A stretch of 64,000 bases of DNA from Bacteroidota bacterium. Lineage in GTDB: Bacteria; Bacteroidota; Bacteroidia; AKYH767-A; 2013-40CM-41-45. Below are positions 58,561-64,000 of the stretch, piece after piece. The stretch spans positions 124,001 to 188,000 of the forward strand of contig JADKIH010000004.1 of assembly GCA_016721305.1 (NCBI GenBank). The letters are read 5' to 3'. The notes beneath the pieces are model-generated. The model saw only the letters and a list, made by a program, of their open reading frames with translations, was not told the DNA's origin and made no database searches. The first letter of the stretch is position 1; every line of letters starts with the position of its first letter. A program made the position numbers and the translations under genes.

Positions 58561-59157
58561 ATCCGAATCTTTCCGAAAAGGCGCAGGTCGACTTTAAGCT
58601 GGTTCAACAAGCTGTTAAAGGTGATCAAAAAAGCATACGCCGAATTGATGTCGCGTTACAAAGACTCAATTTACTTCATGCTGTTAAAAATGGTGAACAA
58701 CCGCGATGATGCCGATGATTTAACAATCGAAGCATTTGGAAAGGCGTTTAAAAATCTCCATCAATATACACCTGACTTCGCATTCAGTACGTGGCTGTTT
58801 AAAATTGCTACGAACAATTGTATCGACTTCATTCGTCGTAAACGTAAGTTTACTTTTTCGATCGATAAAAATATGGAGAACGACAGCGGACAGGAAATGC
58901 AATTTGAAATCAAATCTCCAATGTTAGATCCGGAGGAGAAAATGATTAAGAAGCAAAAAGCTATTCTCATGCGAGACGTAGTGGAGAAATTAAAACCACG
59001 CTACAAACGTTTGGTTGAATTGCGTTACTTCCAGGAACGTTCTTATGAAGAGATCGCTGACGAATTAAAACTTCCTCTCGGTACGGTTAAAGCCCAGCTC
59101 TTCCGCGCTCGTGAATTTCTGTATCAAATCTTAAAGAGTCAGGAAGAACAAATTTGA
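58551..59157 (+). CDS. RNA polymerase ECF-type sigma factor, one frameshift
   Basis: About 202 residues start at ATG 58551, overlapping the glycosyltransferase stop by 10 bp. Removing one A from the run at 58627-58632 joins MEVNPNLSEKAQVDF ... QAVKGDQ to KAYAELMSRYKDSIYFML. Region 2 has DADDLTIEAFGKAFKNL and FSTWLFKIATNNCID; region 4 is the helix-turn-helix SYEEIADELKLPLGTVKAQLF. No anti-sigma gene is adjacent. ECF factors in Bacteroidota often control envelope or nutrient functions; its overlap with the glycosyltransferase suggests shared expression. Confidence 0.86.
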
Positions 59158-59169
59158 TTTAGTAATAGG

Positions 59170-59212
59170 TTTCTCTGCGATTTCTGCTTCCATCTGCGAT
59201 TTCTGCGTGAAA
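59170..59212. repeat. TTTCTGCG-family interspersed repeat
   Basis: Two TCTGCGATTTCTGC units separated by CATC lie between the sigma factor and rsmG genes, ending TTCTGCGTGAAA. Closely similar to 43923-43963. Confidence 0.6.
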
Positions 59213-59233
59213 TAATTTTACTCAACATTTCTC

Positions 59234-59853
59234 ATGGAAATTATTCTGAAGTACTTCCCCAATCTTTCTGCAAAGCAAAGAGAGCAGTTCGTTGCACTCT
59301 CGCCTTTGTATAAAGAATGGAATGAAAAGATCAACGTAGTTTCCCGAAAGGATATGGATGAGTTGTACACTCACCACGTTCTTCACTCTCTTGCCATCGC
59401 CAAGTTTATCGAGTTTCAGCCGAATGCTCATGTACTCGACGTTGGCACAGGCGGAGGATTTCCGGGAATCCCTCTCGCTATTCTATTCCCACAGACAAAA
59501 TTTCATCTGGTCGATTCAATCGGCAAAAAGATTACCGTCGTTACCGAAGTTGCCAAGGCACTCGGGCTCGATAACGTTCTGGCTGAAAAGAGCAGGGCAG
59601 AGGAGCTAATGGGTGATTACGACTTTGTCATCAGCCGTGCCGTGGCTCCGTGGCTGAGTTGCTAAAATGGACGGGCCATTTGGTCGAAAAAGGTGGGAAT
59701 CATGCCCCCAAAAACGGCTGGATTCTGCTCAAGGGAGGTGACCTTGCCGATGAAATCAAACAAGCCGGCAGACGCGCCGAAGTTTTGGATCTGAGCAACT
59801 GGTTTAACGAAGATTTTTTCCTCACAAAGAAGATTGTTTACATAAGTGCCTGA
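59234..59853 (+). CDS. rsmG: 16S rRNA m7G527 methyltransferase, one frameshift
   Basis: About 206 residues: adding one G at 59650 restores SRAVAPVAELLKWTGHL and joins the frames. The SAM-binding motif is VLDVGTGGGFPGIPLAI (about residues 72-88), with HLVDSIGKKITVV as the next strand. The family-typical EKINVVSRKD and HHVLHSLAI are in the N-terminal part. RsmG methylates G527 of 16S rRNA. The frameshift removes the last 65 residues, yet rsmG is highly conserved, so it is likely an error. Confidence 0.93.
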
Positions 59854-59904
59854 TTTTAAGCTATAATAGCACAAGTGCATTTCTTTTCCGAAATCTTTCT
59901 CTCA

Positions 59905-59935
59905 TTTGTTTGATTAGAAATAAATATTACCTTTG
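59905..59935 (+). promoter_or_regulatory. Promoter of rpmH
   Basis: TTTG (59905-59908), 19 nt, then TACCTTTG (59928-59935) is a perfect match to the Bacteroidota consensus. The rpmH start is 33 nt beyond. Confidence 0.7.
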
Positions 59936-59968
59936 CCGTCCTGTTTTTGAAGCAAAAAGAGAGAAATC

Positions 59969-60124
59969 ATGAAAAGAACCTTCCAACCCTCGACCCGTCG
60001 CAGAAAAAATAAACATGGCTTCCGTGAGCGTATGAGCACGGCTAATGGCCGTCGCGTTCTCGCTGCCCGTCGCAGAAGAGGTCGTAAGAAACTAACCGTT
60101 TCCAGCGAAAAGAACAACAAATAA
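59969..60124 (+). CDS. rpmH: 50S ribosomal protein L34
   Basis: A 51-residue, very basic protein, MKRTFQPSTRRRKNKHGF followed by RERMSTANGRRVLAARRRRG and a short Lys/Asn tail, is unmistakable L34. It binds 23S rRNA in the large subunit. In many bacteria rpmH lies with rnpA, yidC and dnaA near the origin; here it is preceded by rsmG and followed by a terminator, with none of those partners. It has its own strong promoter and intrinsic terminator, so it is monocistronic. Confidence 0.97.
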   Translation: MKRTFQPSTRRRKNKHGFRERMSTANGRRVLAARRRRGRKKLTVSSEKNNK

Positions 60125-60145
60125 TCTCTATAACCGATTTGTTTG

Positions 60146-60184
60146 AACGATGCCGACTTTTTTACAGTCAGCATCGTTTTTTTA
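60146..60184 (+). terminator. rpmH: Rho-independent terminator of rpmH
   Basis: AACGATGCCGAC pairs with GTCAGCATCGTT (one mismatch, C-A at position 9) around a 9-nt loop, followed by a T7 run. It begins 22 bp after the rpmH stop. Confidence 0.85.
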
Positions 60185-60197
60185 TTGTCCTTATTTC

Positions 60198-60293
60198 GTT
60201 CAAAGTTCAAGGTTCAAAGTTCAAAGTTCAAGGTTCAACGTGCCGCTTCCTACAAGGCAAACTTTGAACCTTGAACTTTGAACTTTGATCCTT
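60198..60293. repeat. Inverted pair of CYTTGAA arrays
   Basis: Six TTCAARG units (60198-60239) and five complementary CYTTGAA units (60260-60293) face each other around a 20-nt loop, forming a stem of about 34 bp. It sits 3' to both the rpmH terminator and the convergent hydrolase gene, whose stop codon (60292-60294) lies at its edge. Confidence 0.85.
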
Positions 60294-61108
60294 AAGCCTG
60301 TAACGAAAGCCCTATTATTTCAAGGATCTTACCTTTAAGCAATTGGTGCCCGGTTTGAATCACATGTATGTGACAATTTTTTTCAATCGTGGCCGAAAAC
60401 TCCTTTCCTAAGTCCGGTGGCATCAGGACATCAAATTTTCCAAAGAACATCTGCACATCAATTCCATTGCGCTTCACCGATTCTTTTACTGCTTCAACAT
60501 CGGGCAGAATATGGCGGTAGACCATCCAGGCGTTATAGACCTTATTGCGCTTCTTCGGTGTTTCCAGACTGAGTTTGGCAAAACGTACTTTCTTCTCCGA
60601 CAAGAGTCCTATACGACCTAAAGCCTTGGCTAAACCTACGAAACGGCTTGGATCATTTACAACGCGTTTAAAGAGGGTGTGACCGAGTGAGTTATGGGTG
60701 GCGAAACGATAGAATCCGGCGCTTTTTTAAGCCGTCGGGAGCCAGTAAAATCAGACGACTCACTCTTATACCCAAATGTTGAGTGATGTATAAGGCCATT
60801 CTTCCGCCCAGACTAAAGCCCATCAATTCATAGGTTTCTGCAGGGAAAAGTGACATAAGTTTTTCCGTTGTTCGAAGGAACTCAGCATGACTCATCCCGC
60901 GCTCTACAAGCTTCTCCGATGTGGTACTTTCTCCGTGAAATAGCAGATTTACCGAGACAATGGTGTGGGAATGACCAAGCTGCTTTGCCAGGGGCTCAAA
61001 TTCCTGCGCATCATTGTCAAATCCATGAAAAGCAAAGAGGATTTTTGGCCCTCTTCCATAGACAAAATACTCGAATTTGAATTCTCCGTCGGTAAACTCG
61101 GCTCGCAT
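60292..61108 (-). CDS. Alpha/beta hydrolase, one frameshift
   Basis: About 271 residues: removing one base from the T6 run at 60723-60728 restores PDGLKSAGFYRFATHNSLGH and joins the frames. The fold shows the oxyanion-turn motif LFAFHGFDNDAQEF, nucleophile elbow MGFSLGGRMAL (Ser), and a late Asp/His region (MFFGKFDVLMPPDLG, HVIQTGHQLLKG) giving the triad. The substrate is unknown; esterase or lysophospholipase activity is possible. The C-terminal stop falls at a CYTTGAA array. It is divergent from carB. Confidence 0.82.
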
Positions 61109-61282
61109 TTCACAAAGATGCGTGCTTTTGCCCTTTTTATGTCGAAAAAGTTAAATGCTTTTCAACAGATTGTCGATAAGATTTCAATGGTAGTCCGGTT
61201 TCAAAGTCGTAATTTTGCCCAGCTTTTTTCGCAGTGTCTCCTAGCTGCACGGCTGAGTGTTTTACCCTAACAACACCTACAT

Positions 61283-64000
61283 ATGCCAAGAGATAAATCC
61301 ATACGTTCAGTACTCATTATCGGAAGCGGACCTATTGTTATCGGTCAGGCTTGTGAATTCGATTATTCAGGCTCGCAAGCAGCCCGCTCTCTTCGTGAAG
61401 AAGGTATCGAAGTCACGCTGATCAACTCCAATCCGGCTACGATCATGACGGATAAGGTTACGGCTGATCATGTTTACTTAAAACCACTCGTTAAGAAATC
61501 AATTATCGAGATTCTGGAAAAACATAAGATCGATGCCGTGCTCCCTACAATGGGCGGACAAACTGCTTTGAACCTTGCTATCGATTGTCAAAAAGCAGGG
61601 ATCTGGGATAAATACAATGTAAAAATATCGGCGTCGACATCGCTGCTATTCACATGACGGAAGATCGCGAGAAATTCCGTCTGCGTATGCTCGAATTAGG
61701 AGCCGGTGTTTGTAAAGGTCGTACTGCAACGTCTTTCCTTGAAGGAAAAGAGATCGCTCAGGAAATAGGTTTCCCTCTGGTTATTCGTCCGTCGTTCACT
61801 CTCGGCGGAACAGGCGGAGGTTTTGTCAATACTCGTGAAGAATTTGACGGTGCATTGAATCGTGGCTTACACGCCTCGCCTTTGCACGAAGTTTTGATCG
61901 AACAATCCATTTCCGGTTGGAAGGAATTCGAATTGGAATTACTTCGCGATGCCGGCGGAAACGTCATCATCATTTGCTCGATTGAGAATTTCGATCCGAT
62001 GGGAATTCATACCGGCGACTCGATTACTGTCGCCCCGGCTATGACGCTTCTCTGATGTTACTTACCAGCGCATGCGCGATCTGGCCATCAAATGTATGAA
62101 TGGAATCGGGAATTTTGCCGGTGGCTGTAACATTCAGTTCTCGGTGAATCCGAATAACGAAGAGGAAATTATCGTTATCGAAATCAATCCGCGTGTATCG
62201 CGTTCATCGGCATTGGCATCGAAAGCAACAGGTTATCCGATTGCAAAAATTGCATCGAAGCTCGCTATCGGTTATCATCTCGATGAATTAAAAAATCAGA
62301 TTACAAAAAGTACTTCAGCGTTTTTCGAACCGACTCTCGATTATGTGATCGTGAAAGTTCCGCGCTGGAATTTTGATAAGTTCAAAGGAACGGATCGTCA
62401 CCTTGGTTTGCAGATGAAATCTGTCGGCGAAGCAATGGGCATCGGTCGCAGTTTCCAGGAAGCATTACAGAAAGCTTGTCAGTCGTTGGAAATTAAACGT
62501 AACGGTCTCGGTGCCGATGGTCGTGAAATTCGCGAACAGTCGGAGATCTTAGACAGTCTCGAAAAACCAAGATGGAATCGGTTGTTCCACATCTATGATG
62601 CGTTCAAACTAGGAGTTCCATTTAATACCATTCATAAGCTCACGAAAATTGATCCTTGGTTCTTACGCCAAATCGAAGAATTGATTGAGCTCGAAAAGGA
62701 AATTGAAAAATATACTGTCGATACAATTCCGCGCGAACTGTTGATGGAAGCGAAGAAGAAGGGTTACGCCGATCGTCAGGTCGCACACTTACTTCGTTGT
62801 CTCGAATCGCAAGTCTTCAAGAAACGTGGTGAATTGAAGATTCGTCGTGTGTGGAAATTGGTTGATACGTGCGCTGCTGAGTTCGAAGCAAAAACGCCGT
62901 ACTACTACTCGACATTCGACGAAGAGAATGAAAGCGTTCGTTCCGACAAAAAGAAAATTGTCATTTTAGGAAGCGGCCCGAATCGTATCGGACAAGGAAT
63001 TGAATTCGATTACTCATGTGTTCATGGTGTGTTGGCTGCGAAAGAATGCGGTTATGAAACGATCATGATCAATTGTAATCCGGAAACCGTTTCGACCGAT
63101 TTCGATATCGCCGATAAATTATACTTCGAGCCTGTGTTCTGGGAACACATTTATGAAATCATCGAGCATGAAAAACCGGAAGGTGTGATTGTTCAGCTCG
63201 GCGGACAAACGGCTTTGAAGCTTGCAGAGAAACTCAATAAGTACGGAATCAAAATCATCGGAACTTCTTTCGAGTCATTAGACTTAGCCGAAGACCGCGG
63301 ACGATTCTCTACACTTCTTCGTGACTTGAAAATTCCTTATCCGAAATTTGGCGTCGTTGAAAATGCAACGCAGGGAGTGGAGTTGTCGCGTCAGTTAGGA
63401 TTCCCGCTGCTTGTTCGTCCTTCGTACGTACTTGGCGGACAAAGCATGAAGATTGTCATCAACGAAGAAGAATTGGAAACACACGTGGTGAAAATTCTTC
63501 AGGATATTCCGGATAATAAAATTCTTCTCGATCACTTCCTCGAAAAAGCAATCGAAGCGGAGGCTGATGCAATATGCGACGGGGAGAATAGCTACATCAT
63601 CGGAATGATGGAGCACATCGAACCTGCCGGAATTCACAGCGGCGACAGTAACGCCGTATTGCCACCGTTTGATTTGAGCGATAATGTAATTAAGCAGATC
63701 GAAGAGATTACACACAAGATTGCGAAAGCGATGAAAGTAATCGGACTCATCAATATTCAGTTTGCCATCAAGAATGAAACAGTATATGTGATCGAAGCCA
63801 ATCCGCGTGCTTCGCGAACTGTTCCGTTCATTGCTAAAGCTTACGATGAGCCGTACGTAAATTACGCTACGAAATTGATGCTTGGCGCCAACAAGCTAAG
63901 CGATTTCAAATTCAATCCGCGTAAAGAAGGGTATGCAATTAAAGTTCCGGTCTTCTCCTTCGATAAATTCCTAGATGTAAACAAAGAGCTCGGCCCTGAA
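61283..64000 (+). CDS. carB: Carbamoyl phosphate synthase large subunit (partial), two frameshifts
   Basis: About 905 of roughly 940-1070 residues are visible before the window ends. The first ATP-grasp half has SGPIVIGQACEFDYSG and the second GSGPNRIGQGIEFDYS and GGQTALKLAEKL. Adding one A at 61627 restores KIIGVDIAAIHMTEDREKF; removing one base at 62048-62053 restores AMTLSDVTYQRMRDLAIKC. CarB makes carbamoyl phosphate for arginine and pyrimidine synthesis with glutaminase subunit CarA, which is not upstream here. The frame is open to the end of the window. As an essential enzyme, its breaks are most likely sequencing errors. Confidence 0.95.

Noticed and set aside
2310..62053. Programmed ribosomal frameshifting as a genome-wide system
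   Set aside because: Break sites share no slippery heptamer, stem or spacing, go in both directions, occur in and out of homopolymers, and include 2-nt losses; sequencing error explains them more simply.

Overview
The window comes from a member of the phylum Bacteroidota. Several independent lines support this: at least seven secreted proteins end in a type IX secretion (T9SS, Por) type A sorting domain with the 'PNP' signature. Good promoters have the Bacteroidota form TTTG-N18/19-TAnnTTTG. There is a fused E1 alpha/beta 2-oxoacid dehydrogenase, a DUF4173 protein, and a Bacteroidota-style EF-P and Tgt. No rRNA, tRNA, phage, insertion sequence or CRISPR array was recognised.

Layout. 1-6 kb: FAD oxidoreductase (partial), Nudix hydrolase, RlpA-like protein, an unknown protein, MurQ and the E1 dehydrogenase. 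6-16.6 kb: a copper-handling pair (YHS lipoprotein and SCO1/SenC), then secreted peptidases of families M1, reprolysin-like and S8, with a UbiA prenyltransferase between them. 17-24 kb: ettA, two membrane proteins, hisS and hutH. 24-31 kb: a PKD/Ig-type surface protein with a clipped type B sorting domain, a fatty acid hydroxylase, a beta-helix protein, a TonB C-terminal protein and another T9SS cargo. 31-38 kb: small hypotheticals, efp, a dicarboxylate-type symporter, a GNAT acetyltransferase and an rRNA methyltransferase. 38-47.5 kb: valS, YdcF, an aminopeptidase, a HEAT-like protein and the fused mutase IcmF. 47.5-54.3 kb: a cytochrome c/copper monooxygenase-like T9SS protein, a CtlX-type amidinohydrolase, a 55-residue membrane protein, a sugar dehydrogenase and a further T9SS protein. 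54.5-64 kb: lipoprotein, LptF/G permease, tgt, glycosyltransferase, sigma factor, rsmG, rpmH, an alpha/beta hydrolase and carB, which runs off the end. Core housekeeping genes are therefore interleaved with a large surface and secreted hydrolase repertoire.

Two features dominate at the larger scale. First, 22 apparent 1-2 nt indels plus one larger deletion break 19 genes, including essential ones (valS, carB, rsmG). About half lie in homopolymers and none share a slippery motif, so uncorrected sequencing or assembly error is the simplest reading. Broken genes are annotated here as single full-length loci. Second, intergenic spacers are filled with several unrelated families of 7-8 nt tandem repeats (GTTGCGR, ATTGAAN, CYTTGAA, TAGCTAAT and others). 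These often abut stop or start codons, sometimes supply the stop codon itself, and often occur in opposed pairs that would fold as hairpins. They are the least explained structures in the window.
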